Source: Bacillota bacterium (GTDB taxonomy: Bacteria; Bacillota; Clostridia; Christensenellales; Aristaeellaceae). Taken from it: DNA of 19,209 nucleotides. This document shows positions 6,439 to 13,648 of the stretch, piece after piece. The notes under the pieces are model-generated. The model was not told where the DNA came from. It searched no databases and saw only the letters and a list, made by a program, of their open reading frames with translations. The position numbers and the translations under genes are program-made. The stretch is from NCBI GenBank assembly GCA_023460055.1, contig JAEWRJ010000007.1, forward strand, positions 1-19,209, given 5' to 3'. Position 1 is the first letter of the stretch, and each line of letters begins with the position of its first letter.

Positions 6439-8303
6439 GCGGTTTTTACCATCACGCCGATCAATTGCCGGGCGATGGATTCACCGTCCAGGCCAAGCTC
6501 TCTGATCAGCTCCTCGTGTCCGCCCTGCTGGATGAATTGATCAGGGATAGCAAACAGCCGGCTGGGGCCGCGCAGGCCTTCCGTGACGCAGAACTCGCAG
6601 ATGGCGCTGCCAAGGCCGCCGGCCAGTGCCTGCTCCTCAATGACCGCGTAGGGGGCGGCGGAAGCGGACAGCTGCCTGAGCGTGTTTTCGTCCAGCGGCT
6701 TGACGCTCCCGGCGTTGATGACGGCCGCGTGGATGCCTCGTTCCTTTAAGATGCGGGCGGCCTTCAGGGTTTCCGCCACCATGGGACCGGTGGCGATCAA
6801 TGTGATATCACCGCCCTTTTCAAGCTCTTCCCACACGCCGGGCTTGAAGCCCCGGGACGGGTACTGGGCCGACAGGGCGTGCTCGGCTCTGGGGTAGCGG
6901 ATGGCGCAGGGGCTGTTCTGCCCCAGCGCCCAGCGGAGCATATGCTTCATTTCGTCCACCGAACGGGGATTCAAAACCGTCATGCCGGGGATATGCCGCA
7001 TGAAGCTGGCGCCGAACACGCCGTGGTGGCTGGGCCCGTCCTCGCCGCCCATCGCCGCGCGGTCGACCAGAAAAACGACAGGCAGATTCTGCAGGCAGAC
7101 ATCCACGATCAGCTGGTCGTAGGCGCGCTGCATGAAGGTATCGTAGATAGCGACCACCGGGCGCATCCCGCCCGCCGCCAGGCCGGCCGCCATGGTGACA
7201 GCATGCTCTTCGGCAATGCCTACATCAAACAGGCGCGCCGGGAAGGCCTTTTGGAAGGCGCCCAAGCCTGTCGAATCGGCCATTGCTGCCGTGACGGCGA
7301 CAATACGCTCATCCCCCCGGCCAAGCTCCGTCAGCAGCTGTCCTGCCGCCGAGCCGAAGCTGCGAGCTGTGGACGCGGCGCGGGGCTCACCGTTTTGCGG
7401 GTCAAAGGCGGGCATGCCGTGCGCGCGGCTGGGGTCGTTCTCCGCTACCGAGTAGCCCTTGCCCTTGGTGGTCACGATGTGCAGCAGCACAGGCTCGTTA
7501 AAGCGCTTGGCGCGCCGGAGGAAGCGCTCCAGGCCTTGTTCATCATGCCCGTCCACAGGGCCCAGGTAGCGGAAGCCGAAGGCGTCGAAAAATCTATCGC
7601 GGATGAAGAAATTGCGGATGTGGTTCTTGCTCCGCTGGAGCTGGTCGTGCAGGGGCCTGCCGATCAGGGGCATTTTCTTGAGCGATTCGGCCACGAACTT
7701 CTTGGCGTTGATCCAGCCTTTGCTGGTACGCATATAGGTGAGGTAGCGCGACACCGCGCCTACATTGGGCGCGATGCTCATCTGGTTGTCGTTGAGAATG
7801 ACGATCATGCGGGTTTTGGTGCAGCCGGCGTCATTGAGCGCTTCGTAGCACATGCCGCCGGTGAGCGCGCCGTCGCCCACCACCACCACGACATGATGGT
7901 CTTCCCCCTTCAGATCGCGCGCTCTTGCAAAGCCCAGCCCTGCTGACAGCGATGTGGAGGCATGCCCGGTACCGTAAGCGTCGTGGGGCGATTCCTCCCG
8001 TTTGGGGAAGCCGGAGATGCCCTGATACTGTCGCAGCATATCCATCCGGCCACCTCTGCCGGTCAGTATCTTGTGCGCGTAGCACTGATGGCCCACGTCA
8101 AAGATAAACTTATCCTCAGGGCTTGAAAATACGCGGTGCATCGCGACGGTCAGTTCCACCACGCCGAGGTTGCTGGCCAGGTGCCCGCCTGTGCGTGATA
8201 CCGCGTCTATGATCTGCTCACGCAACAGGGGGATCAGCTCATCTATCTCCCGCGGCGTGCACTGCTTGAGTTTTTCCGGTGACCAGGGCTCATGGAATGC
8301 CAT
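6435..8303 (-). CDS. dxs: 1-deoxy-D-xylulose-5-phosphate synthase
   Basis: Full-length 622-residue DXS, the thiamine-diphosphate enzyme that condenses pyruvate and glyceraldehyde 3-phosphate in the first step of the MEP isoprenoid pathway (also feeding thiamine and pyridoxal synthesis). Diagnostic motifs are GGHLASNLG with His41, DVGHQCYAHK, the ThDP motif GDGALTGG starting at 143 and ending in NDNQMSI, GPVDGHD, and DVGIAEEHAV with the catalytic Glu365-Glu366-His367 region. The three transketolase-type domains are present and complete. The ATG at 8303 has AAAGGAG about 6 nt upstream, and an extended -10 TGGTATAAT lies about 40 bp before it. It is the first gene of the dxs-tlyA(-glycosidase-rlmA) group; unlike many Clostridia, no ispA or xseAB lies directly upstream, since a divergent peptidase gene is there instead. 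Confidence 0.97.
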   Translation of the reverse strand: MAFHEPWSPEKLKQCTPREIDELIPLLREQIIDAVSRTGGHLASNLGVVELTVAMHRVFSSPEDKFIFDVGHQCYAHKILTGRGGRMDMLRQYQGISGFPKREESPHDAYGTGHASTSLSAGLGFARARDLKGEDHHVVVVVGDGALTGGMCYEALNDAGCTKTRMIVILNDNQMSIAPNVGAVSRYLTYMRTSKGWINAKKFVAESLKKMPLIGRPLHDQLQRSKNHIRNFFIRDRFFDAFGFRYLGPVDGHDEQGLERFLRRAKRFNEPVLLHIVTTKGKGYSVAENDPSRAHGMPAFDPQNGEPRAASTARSFGSAAGQLLTELGRGDERIVAVTAAMADSTGLGAFQKAFPARLFDVGIAEEHAVTMAAGLAAGGMRPVVAIYDTFMQRAYDQLIVDVCLQNLPVVFLVDRAAMGGEDGPSHHGVFGASFMRHIPGMTVLNPRSVDEMKHMLRWALGQNSPCAIRYPRAEHALSAQYPSRGFKPGVWEELEKGGDITLIATGPMVAETLKAARILKERGIHAAVINAGSVKPLDENTLRQLSASAAPYAVIEEQALAGGLGSAICEFCVTEGLRGPSRLFAIPDQFIQQGGHEELIRELGLDGESIARQLIGVMVKTA

Positions 8304-8343
8304 GCGGTTCTCCTTTGGGGCAGGTAGTTGGAGTGTATTTTTG

Positions 8344-8352
8344 ATTATACCA
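8344..8352 (-). promoter_or_regulatory. Extended -10 promoter for dxs
   Basis: On the minus strand the sequence reads TGGTATAAT, a perfect -10 box with the TGn extension. The -35 position, 17 bp upstream, has no recognisable TTGACA, which is common for extended -10 promoters. It lies about 40 bp from the dxs start codon. Confidence 0.6.
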
Positions 8353-8408
8353 CAGAATCAAAGGGATAGATCGAGCTGCTTGAGAAAGGGGGAAACAATA
8401 AATATTTC

Positions 8409-8436
8409 TTGCTTATGTTCGCCATCCCCGTATAAT
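8409..8436 (+). promoter_or_regulatory. Promoter for the clostripain-like gene
   Basis: TATAAT at 8431-8436 is preceded, after 16 bp, by TTGCTT at 8409-8414 as a weak -35. The ribosome binding site GGAGG at 8451-8455 and GTG start at 8464 follow closely, giving a short leader of roughly 20 nt. It is divergent from the dxs promoter in the same 160-bp gap. Confidence 0.6.
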
Positions 8437-8463
8437 ACTGAAAAAAAGATGGAGGACCTGCAG

Positions 8464-10422
8464 GTGAGAAAGATATTGAGCGTCCTGCTGTCACTGGCGC
8501 TGATGGCGGGCCTGTGTCTGCCTTCCCTGGCGAATGAGGGGCAGGATTGGGTTATTTTTGTATACCTGTGCGGCACGGATCTGGAAAGCGAGGGCGGCGC
8601 TGCTACAAATGACCTGATCGAGATGATGGAAGCGGGGGCCGGCGGCAACATCCGCTTTGTTGTCCAGACGGGCGGTACGGCGCAGTGGATGGCGGCTGAT
8701 GTGATCCCCTCAGACCGCGCGGCCCGCTTTGACATATATGATGAAGATATGTTTGCCCTGTGGGAAGGCCCTCAGCAAAACATGGGCGAAGCGGCCACCC
8801 TTCGCGGCTTTTTGGAGTGGGGTTTTGAGCAGTACAGCGCTCAACGCTTTGGCCTGGTGCTGTGGAACCACGGCAGCGGCAGCATCAACGGCGTGTGCTT
8901 TGATGAGCTGCACGATTTTGACAGCTTGAGCCTGGCGGAGATCGGCGAGGCGCTGACCGGCTATGAAAGCGCCTTTGAGTTCGTCGGCTTTGACGCCTGC
9001 CTGATGGCTACCATCGAGACGGCGCAGGCTGTCAGCCCCTATGCGGATTATATGATCGCCTCCGAGGAGCTTGAACCCGGCTCCGGCTGGAATTACAAGG
9101 CCTTCGGCAGCTTCCTGCGGGATCATCCCCAGGCGGACGGGGCGCAGCTGGGCCGGGCAGTGGCAGATAGTTTCCTTGCCTTCAACCAGGAAAACGGAGA
9201 TGAAGAGATCAGCACCCTGTCGGTCACCAGGCTGACTGCCATCCCGGCCCTGGCGCAGGCGATGGACGCCGCCGGGTGGAAGATGCTGGAGGCCGCGGCG
9301 GACAGCGCCCGGCTGAAAGATATTACGCGGGGCATACACCGCGCTGAAAATTACGGCGGCAACACGCCCGAAGAGGGCTATACCAACATGGTGGATATCG
9401 GCTCCATGATGAGGGAGATCGAGGGTTCCCTGCCCGAGGCCCGTCAGGTGCTGGAGGCGCTGGATGAGGCGGTGGTCTACCGGGTTGCCGGCTCAGGCCG
9501 TCAGCAATCCACCGGCCTGTCTGTCTATTACCCCCTGCAGGTGCAGGGATCAAAGGAATACGAAGTATTCAAAGCCGCCAGCCCCAGCGAAGGCTACCGC
9601 CGCTTTGTGGCCGGCATGCTCTACGGCGCGCAGTCGGGCGACGCGGCGGGCTATGTGAGCCAGCAGGATGAGCAGGGGGAGGATGACAGCTGGTTTGATT
9701 CCGTCCTGTCGGTCCTCGACCAGGTTCAGCCCCAGCCCGGATTTTCATCTTCCCAGCAAAGCCAGCTGGAGATCATGAACGCCTATCTGGATGAGGAGGG
9801 CAGCTATACCCTGGAGCTGAGCCCGGACAGCATGGATTATCTGCTAACGGCCACCTTTACCCTGCTGATGGATGAGGGCGAGGGCATCCTGTACAGCCTG
9901 GGCGAGGATGATGAGCTGGAGATCGATGAGGAGGGAGGCACCATCCGGGACGCTTTCGCGGGCATGTGGACGGCGCTGCCCGACGGTCAGCTGCTCAGCC
10001 TGTATCTGCTGGAGCAGTCCGCAGAGTATAACCTCTATTCCGCCCCCGTGAAGCTCAACGGGCGGGAAACCAACCTGCGCGTTCTTTATGACTGGGACAA
10101 GGAAGCGTTCCGCGTGATTGGCGGCTGGGACGGCCTGGACGAAAACGGCGCCTCCGGCAAGGAAATCATCAAAATCATGCCCGGCGACAGCATCGTGCCC
10201 CTGTATGAAGCCTATGACGAAGAGTCGGGCGAGTACCTGGGCATGGAAGAAGGCGAAGCCTATGCGGCACAGGATGGCTTTACCATCGAGTACATGCAGC
10301 TGCCCGCGGCCGGCTACTACTACAGCTTCACCCTGACCGACCTCTTCGGCCTGGAGACTTATACGGACTTCGCGCTCTTTGAAGTGGACGAGCAAGGGGA
10401 GATATGGTTTGACGCGGAGTAA
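8464..10422 (+). CDS. Secreted clostripain-family (C11) cysteine peptidase
   Basis: Predicted exported protein of 652 residues. The N-terminus MRKILSVLLSLALMAG...SLA is a Sec signal peptide with likely cleavage after SLA, near residue 23; the AGLC stretch is not a valid lipobox. The peptidase domain covers about 27-390: DWVIFVYLCGTDLES, WNHGSG with His136, FVGFDACLMATIE with Cys179 (the His-Cys dyad of clan CD), and ASEELEPGSGWNY. Clan CD enzymes of this type usually cut after Arg or Lys. A linker rich in Gln, Asp and Ser follows near 405-440, then an acidic, probably beta-rich C-terminal region of about 210 residues with no recognised domain. The GTG at 8464 is chosen from GGAGG 8 nt upstream and the signal peptide; the frame is open further upstream but that part overlaps the start region of dxs. 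A hairpin follows the stop. Confidence 0.9.
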   Translation: MRKILSVLLSLALMAGLCLPSLANEGQDWVIFVYLCGTDLESEGGAATNDLIEMMEAGAGGNIRFVVQTGGTAQWMAADVIPSDRAARFDIYDEDMFALWEGPQQNMGEAATLRGFLEWGFEQYSAQRFGLVLWNHGSGSINGVCFDELHDFDSLSLAEIGEALTGYESAFEFVGFDACLMATIETAQAVSPYADYMIASEELEPGSGWNYKAFGSFLRDHPQADGAQLGRAVADSFLAFNQENGDEEISTLSVTRLTAIPALAQAMDAAGWKMLEAAADSARLKDITRGIHRAENYGGNTPEEGYTNMVDIGSMMREIEGSLPEARQVLEALDEAVVYRVAGSGRQQSTGLSVYYPLQVQGSKEYEVFKAASPSEGYRRFVAGMLYGAQSGDAAGYVSQQDEQGEDDSWFDSVLSVLDQVQPQPGFSSSQQSQLEIMNAYLDEEGSYTLELSPDSMDYLLTATFTLLMDEGEGILYSLGEDDELEIDEEGGTIRDAFAGMWTALPDGQLLSLYLLEQSAEYNLYSAPVKLNGRETNLRVLYDWDKEAFRVIGGWDGLDENGASGKEIIKIMPGDSIVPLYEAYDEESGEYLGMEEGEAYAAQDGFTIEYMQLPAAGYYYSFTLTDLFGLETYTDFALFEVDEQGEIWFDAE

Positions 10423-10448
10423 GCGCGGTGGCTGATGGGCCAGAACAA

Positions 10449-10474
10449 GGGGAAGGCGGCTTGCCGCCTTCCCC
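10449..10474 (+). terminator. Strong hairpin after the peptidase gene
   Basis: Perfect 12-bp stem, GGGGAAGGCGGC (10449-10460) and GCCGCCTTCCCC (10463-10474), 27 nt after the stop; a CAGAA/TTCTG pair extends it outside. In practice the loop would be CTTG on an 11-bp stem. The T content behind it is modest, so it may be a weak intrinsic terminator or a transcript-stabilising hairpin. Confidence 0.65.
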
Positions 10475-10587
10475 ATTCTGTTGGAGACCGCCTGTCTTGA
10501 AGCGTTCGGGAGGGGGAGCGTGTACAGCCCACGTCACACCTTATCCAAAATCCCGGTTTCTGTGTCCGGTTTTTCTTGAATAGTGCA

Positions 10588-10667
10588 TCCGTGTAATCTG
10601 TGTATTCCGTGGTTCGCAACTCAGAGTCGGGGATATGACCAACCACGGAACACACGGAACACACGGA
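10588..10667. repeat. Inverted repeat of CCGTGT / ACACGG units
   Basis: A 27-bp arm at 10588-10614 is matched by its reverse complement at 10641-10667 at 23 of 27 positions, around a 26-nt centre. Each arm is itself built from short direct repeats (right arm: ACCACGGA, ACACACGGA, ACACACGGA). A further pair TTCTGTGT/ACACAGAA (10558-10565 / 10670-10677) extends the symmetry. No coding capacity is credible. I recall similar CACGGAACACACGGA-type intergenic repeats in many environmental bacterial genomes, but cannot confirm this here. Confidence 0.75.
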
Positions 10668-10674
10668 AAACACA

Positions 10675-10719
10675 GAAAAAAATACCGGGCTGCCACAGTT
10701 TTAACCGCGGCAGCCCGGT
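10675..10719 (-). terminator. Intrinsic terminator of the SPFH gene
   Basis: Read on the minus strand, an 11-bp perfect GC-rich stem (arms 10709-10719 and 10684-10694, ACCGGGCTGCC with its complement) with a 14-nt loop is followed by TATTTTTTT. This is a classic rho-independent terminator, 77 bp beyond the SPFH stop codon. The T run is the edge of the CACGGA-type repeat, so the two elements touch. Confidence 0.85.
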
Positions 10720-10744
10720 GATCTTGCTTTCCGCGCGTCAGCGC

Positions 10745-10779
10745 GCATTCAGCATTCAGCATTTTGCATTCAGCATCCG
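10745..10779. repeat. 7-bp tandem repeat GCATTCA
   Basis: Five consecutive 7-bp units start at 10745, 10752, 10759, 10766 and 10773; three are exactly GCATTCA and two are variants. A small palindrome GCGCGCC-TG-GGCGCGC (10779-10794) follows, ending one base before the SPFH stop codon complement. No function can be assigned. Confidence 0.7.
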
Positions 10780-10795
10780 CGCGCCTGGGCGCGCC

Positions 10796-11845
10796 TTATT
10801 GCTGTTCGCCGCAGGCGGGGCAGAACTTTGCGCCTTCGCTGAGGGGGGCGTTGCAGGCCTGGCCGCCGGGGGCGGCCTTTTGCTGAGCCGCGCCGCACTC
10901 GGGGCAGAAGCGGCTGCCGGGGGCGATGGGCTTCTGGCAGTCCACGCAGGGGACAGCAGCCTGCTGAGGGGCGGCCTGCTGGGGAGCAGGCTGCTGGAAA
11001 GCATTGTGCATCATCTGGCCCATGGCCATGCCGGCACCCATACCGGCCCCGATGCCCGCGCCGCCCGAAGGGTTGTTCGCGGCGTCCCGGATGGCTTCCG
11101 CGCTTTGGAACTGCGCGTAGCGGTTGAGATCGCCGACTACGCCCATGCTGGTGCGCCGGTCCATGGCCTTTTCGACCTCTTCGGGCAGGCTGATGTTTTC
11201 GATCACGAAGCTGTCCAGCTTCAGGCCAAGGGGGGCGATCCTGGGAGAGATCGCGTTCAGCATATACTGGCTCAGCTCGTCATAGTTGGCGGCCAGATCC
11301 AGCGCCGGTATCTTGGATTGAGCCAGCATATCACTGAGCGATGACACGATCAGCCGCTTCACCTGGCCCTCGACGCCTTCGGTGGTGAACAGCTCGCTTG
11401 TGCCGAACACCTCACGCAGGAAGGTGACCGGATCCTGCACCCGGAAGCTGTAGATACCAAAGGCGCGCAGGCGGATCATGCCGAAGTCGGTGTCGCGCAT
11501 CATCACCGGGTTGCTGGTGCCCCACTTGAGGTCCAGGAACTGGCGGGTGTTGATAAAGTAGACTTCTGCCTTAAAGGGGCTGTTAAAGCCGTACTTCCAG
11601 CTCTTCAGCGCGGTCATCACGGGCATGTTCTGGGTGCTCAGTTCGTAGCGGCCGGGCTGGAACACATCGGCGATCTTGCCCTCATTGACAAAGACGGCGA
11701 CCTGGCTCTCGCGCACTGTCAGCTGCGCCCCCATCATGATTTCCTTGCCGTCCGCTTCGTAGCGGTACACCATGGTATTGGCGGACGAATCCGTCCATTC
11801 GATCACATCGATCAGCTGTCCCTTGATCATCTTAAAGATGCCCAT
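10796..11845 (-). CDS. SPFH-domain protein with C-terminal zinc ribbons (YdjI-like)
   Basis: Protein of 349 residues. About 1-240 is an SPFH/band-7 domain of the 'virion core protein'/YdjI type: MGIFKMIKGQLIDVIEW at the start, a GAQLTVRESQVAVFVNEGKI segment near 40, and SFVIENISLPEEVEKAMDRR before the end of the domain. A Gly/Met/Ala-rich linker and a Pro/Gln/Ala stretch lead to zinc ribbons. The first is complete (Cys300, Cys303, Cys314, Cys317); the second lacks one of four cysteines (Cys331, Cys342, Cys345). There is no transmembrane segment, so membrane contact would be peripheral. Bacillus YdjI acts with phage-shock-like membrane stress proteins; a similar role is inference. The start at 11845 has GAGGAGG 8 nt upstream; the open frame reaches 12019 but that part overlaps the preceding gene. 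It lies 37 bp after the pseudo-receiver gene and ends before an intrinsic terminator. Confidence 0.88.
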   Translation of the reverse strand: MGIFKMIKGQLIDVIEWTDSSANTMVYRYEADGKEIMMGAQLTVRESQVAVFVNEGKIADVFQPGRYELSTQNMPVMTALKSWKYGFNSPFKAEVYFINTRQFLDLKWGTSNPVMMRDTDFGMIRLRAFGIYSFRVQDPVTFLREVFGTSELFTTEGVEGQVKRLIVSSLSDMLAQSKIPALDLAANYDELSQYMLNAISPRIAPLGLKLDSFVIENISLPEEVEKAMDRRTSMGVVGDLNRYAQFQSAEAIRDAANNPSGGAGIGAGMGAGMAMGQMMHNAFQQPAPQQAAPQQAAVPCVDCQKPIAPGSRFCPECGAAQQKAAPGGQACNAPLSEGAKFCPACGEQQ

Positions 11846-11882
11846 GCGCGCGTCCTCCTCATAAAAATCCGTATTTGTTAAA

Positions 11883-12719
11883 TTATACCCCGCCTTCATC
11901 TTCCTCAGCGGGCTTGTTGTTATCGGCAATCTCATTGATGCTTGAAAGAACCGTGAACTGCTCCAGTTCCAGCTCCAGGTCGAGGTACTGCTTGATGCGG
12001 GCCACTTTGTCATCCACATAGGCGCGTACGCGCCTCTCGCAGTCCTGGGGGTTTTCGTCGCTGCCGCCCTTTTCCTGGCAGGCGATCAGACGGATGTGGC
12101 GGGGGGACAGCATCGCTACGCCGTAGTGGATGCCGTCCGCGTAGCGGCCGATGAAGTTGTTGCGCAGGGCACTTTCAAGCCGCTGGCGTCCGTAGCGCCA
12201 GCGCCCGTCCAGGTACAGTTCACCCTGGGGCATGTCAAAATCAAAGAGAAAAGCAGGCTTATCGGTGCTGATGTTCTGCGCGCGCACCAGCTTCAGGCGG
12301 CTTTTCAGCTCCGCGGGGCTGGGGATCTCACGCGCCAACAGCCGGTGCATCAGCTCGTCGCGCAGGTATTGCAGCGCCTGCGCCTCATCCATGCCCTCCT
12401 GGGAGTCGTCCATGCGCATTCGGTCCAAAAAGGCGCGTACGCGGATCAGCTCGTCGTGCAGGGTGTTGTCATGGTGGTGGGTTTGGAAGATGGGCATGCT
12501 GGGCCGCACGTCCATCAGGTATGTATGCAAGGGGGCGGGATCGGTCAAGCGGAAGGAATAGCCTACCGCGTCTACCGCGTTGCGCTCCAAGTAGGCAATG
12601 GCCTCGGGAATATCACGGATGACGGTGACCGGGTCCATCATCATGTCCGCAAGGTTATGAACCTTGGCGAAGGTGTCGATCACTTCTTCCCTGTCGGTCA
12701 CAAGCAACAGTTTGTACAT
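11883..12719 (-). CDS. Degenerate receiver plus YesN-like middle domain protein, no DNA-binding domain
   Basis: Protein of 278 residues of unknown function. Residues 1-100 look like a CheY-type receiver: MYKLLLVTDREEV (Asp9 as the remaining acidic-pocket residue), then NAVDAVGYSFRLTDP, where the phospho-acceptor Asp is replaced by Ser55. A helical stretch (about 107-150) and a domain with KPAFLFDFDMP, RQRLESALRNNFIGRYADGIHYGVAMLSPRHIRLI resemble the middle region of YesN/AraC-type response regulators. The AraC helix-turn-helix expected behind it is absent; a charged helical, acidic tail ends the protein. It is therefore probably a signalling or scaffold protein that is not controlled by phosphorylation and does not bind DNA itself. 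The ATG at 12719 has GAGGAGGG upstream and a good extended -10 promoter. It heads a two-gene operon with the SPFH protein. The domain reading is by eye and moderately secure. Confidence 0.75.
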   Translation of the reverse strand: MYKLLLVTDREEVIDTFAKVHNLADMMMDPVTVIRDIPEAIAYLERNAVDAVGYSFRLTDPAPLHTYLMDVRPSMPIFQTHHHDNTLHDELIRVRAFLDRMRMDDSQEGMDEAQALQYLRDELMHRLLAREIPSPAELKSRLKLVRAQNISTDKPAFLFDFDMPQGELYLDGRWRYGRQRLESALRNNFIGRYADGIHYGVAMLSPRHIRLIACQEKGGSDENPQDCERRVRAYVDDKVARIKQYLDLELELEQFTVLSSINEIADNNKPAEEDEGGV

Positions 12720-12747
12720 TGCGTGCCCTCCTCTTATTTACGCAAAC

Positions 12748-12775
12748 ATTATAGCATATTCTGCGGATTGCACAA
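12748..12775 (-). promoter_or_regulatory. Promoter of the pseudo-receiver/SPFH operon
   Basis: On the minus strand, TTGTGC (12770-12775) lies 16 bp from TATAAT (12748-12753), which is preceded by TGC, giving an extended -10. The ATG is about 28 bp downstream with GAGGAGGG between. Confidence 0.7.
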
Positions 12776-12846
12776 GTTTACATCAATTATTTGGATACCT
12801 TGCGCTGTTTTGCCTCAGCCCGATGGCGTCCGCCGCGCAAAGAAGG

Positions 12847-12852
12847 TATAAT
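12847..12852 (+). promoter_or_regulatory. Candidate -10 box for the TIM-barrel gene
   Basis: A perfect TATAAT lies 87 bp before the start codon at 12940. The -35 position (12824-12829, TGGCGT) is a poor match, so the promoter is weak, activator-dependent or misread. The two divergent -10 boxes are about 95 bp apart. Confidence 0.4.
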
Positions 12853-12939
12853 AAGCCGAAAACCGGAATAAAGAAAGCCCGTCCTCCCGCGCGACAGGCG
12901 CGCGGATGGCTGTAAGCAGATGACAAAGGAGACGCGGAT

Positions 12940-13626
12940 ATGACAAGCGACAATAAAAAAACGGCTGCTCCGGAACTGGCAGGCAGCCTGCGCAGCCACT
13001 ATATCTCGGTGCCGGAGAGCATCTATCAGGCTTCGGGCATCACCATCATGGGAACGCGCATCAAGTCCATCCTGTTTTCTACAGATATCGCGATCATTGC
13101 CAACAACAACGCGCAGGCGGTGCTGTGCGTGTATCCCTTTACCCCGCAGATCAACATCACCTCGGCTGTGATCAGCGTGGCGCGCGCGCCTGTGTTCGCG
13201 GGCGTTGGCGGCGGCACCACCAGCGGAGACCGCAGCGTCAGCATGGCCCTGCAGGCTGAGCTGATGGGCGCCTACGCGGTCGTGGTCAACGCGCCGATGC
13301 CGCATGGCATGATCCGCCGGCTGTACGGCGTGGTGGATATTCCCATCATTGCCACAGTCAGCGGCAGCCACGATGACTACCTGGGCAAGGTGAAGGCCGG
13401 CGCGCGCATTTTGAATGTATCCGCGGCCGGAAGAACGGCGGAACTGGTCCGGCTCATCAGGAAAGAGCTGGGGGATCACTTCCCCCTGATCGCTACCGGC
13501 GGCCCGACGGATGAAAGCATCCTGTCCACCATTGAGGCGGGAGCCAACGCCATCACCTATACCCCGCCAACCAGCGGGGACATCTTCCACGGGATCATGA
13601 ATAAGTACCGGGAGGGTGGGAGGTAG
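12940..13626 (+). CDS. TIM-barrel protein of unknown function ('hydrolase' family of Clostridia)
   Basis: Predicted cytosolic protein of 228 residues. The pattern of strands and helices and the phosphate-binding-like glycine motifs suggest a TIM barrel: SILFSTDIAIIANNNAQAV (43-61), GVGGGTTSGD (88-97), MGAYAVVVNAPMPHGMI near 109-125, DIPIIATVSG, GARILNVSAAGRTAELV (154-170), IATGGPTDESI (184-194) and ANAITYTPPTSGD (202-214). Homologues in Clostridia carry the name 'hydrolase' without a known reaction; the C-terminal ATGGP and ANAITYTPP segments are like the phosphate-grip loops of nucleotide or sugar-phosphate barrels. The start has AAAGGAG at a normal distance. It is transcribed alone, divergent from the pseudo-receiver/SPFH operon and convergent with the GNAT gene. 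Fold is fairly sure, reaction unknown. Confidence 0.8.
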   Translation: MTSDNKKTAAPELAGSLRSHYISVPESIYQASGITIMGTRIKSILFSTDIAIIANNNAQAVLCVYPFTPQINITSAVISVARAPVFAGVGGGTTSGDRSVSMALQAELMGAYAVVVNAPMPHGMIRRLYGVVDIPIIATVSGSHDDYLGKVKAGARILNVSAAGRTAELVRLIRKELGDHFPLIATGGPTDESILSTIEAGANAITYTPPTSGDIFHGIMNKYREGGR

Positions 13627-13648
13627 AGGTCGAGAAGGCGGCAAAGAG

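Noticed and set aside
6879..7946. 355-codon open frame opposite dxs
   Set aside because: Antisense shadow of a clearly coding, high-GC gene; no family features.
8464..8530. Lipoprotein signal on the clostripain-like protein
   Set aside because: The only cysteine in range is preceded by Leu at -1 (AGLC), which does not fit a lipobox.
10745..10779. CRISPR-like array
   Set aside because: Units are 7 bp and directly contiguous without spacers; no cas genes are near.
10583..11344. 253-codon open frame opposite the SPFH gene
   Set aside because: Begins inside the CACGGA repeat and runs antisense to a recognisable protein.
11846..12019. Longer start for the SPFH protein
   Set aside because: The extra 58 residues overlap the preceding gene in another frame and look non-natural; the start at 11845 has GAGGAGG.
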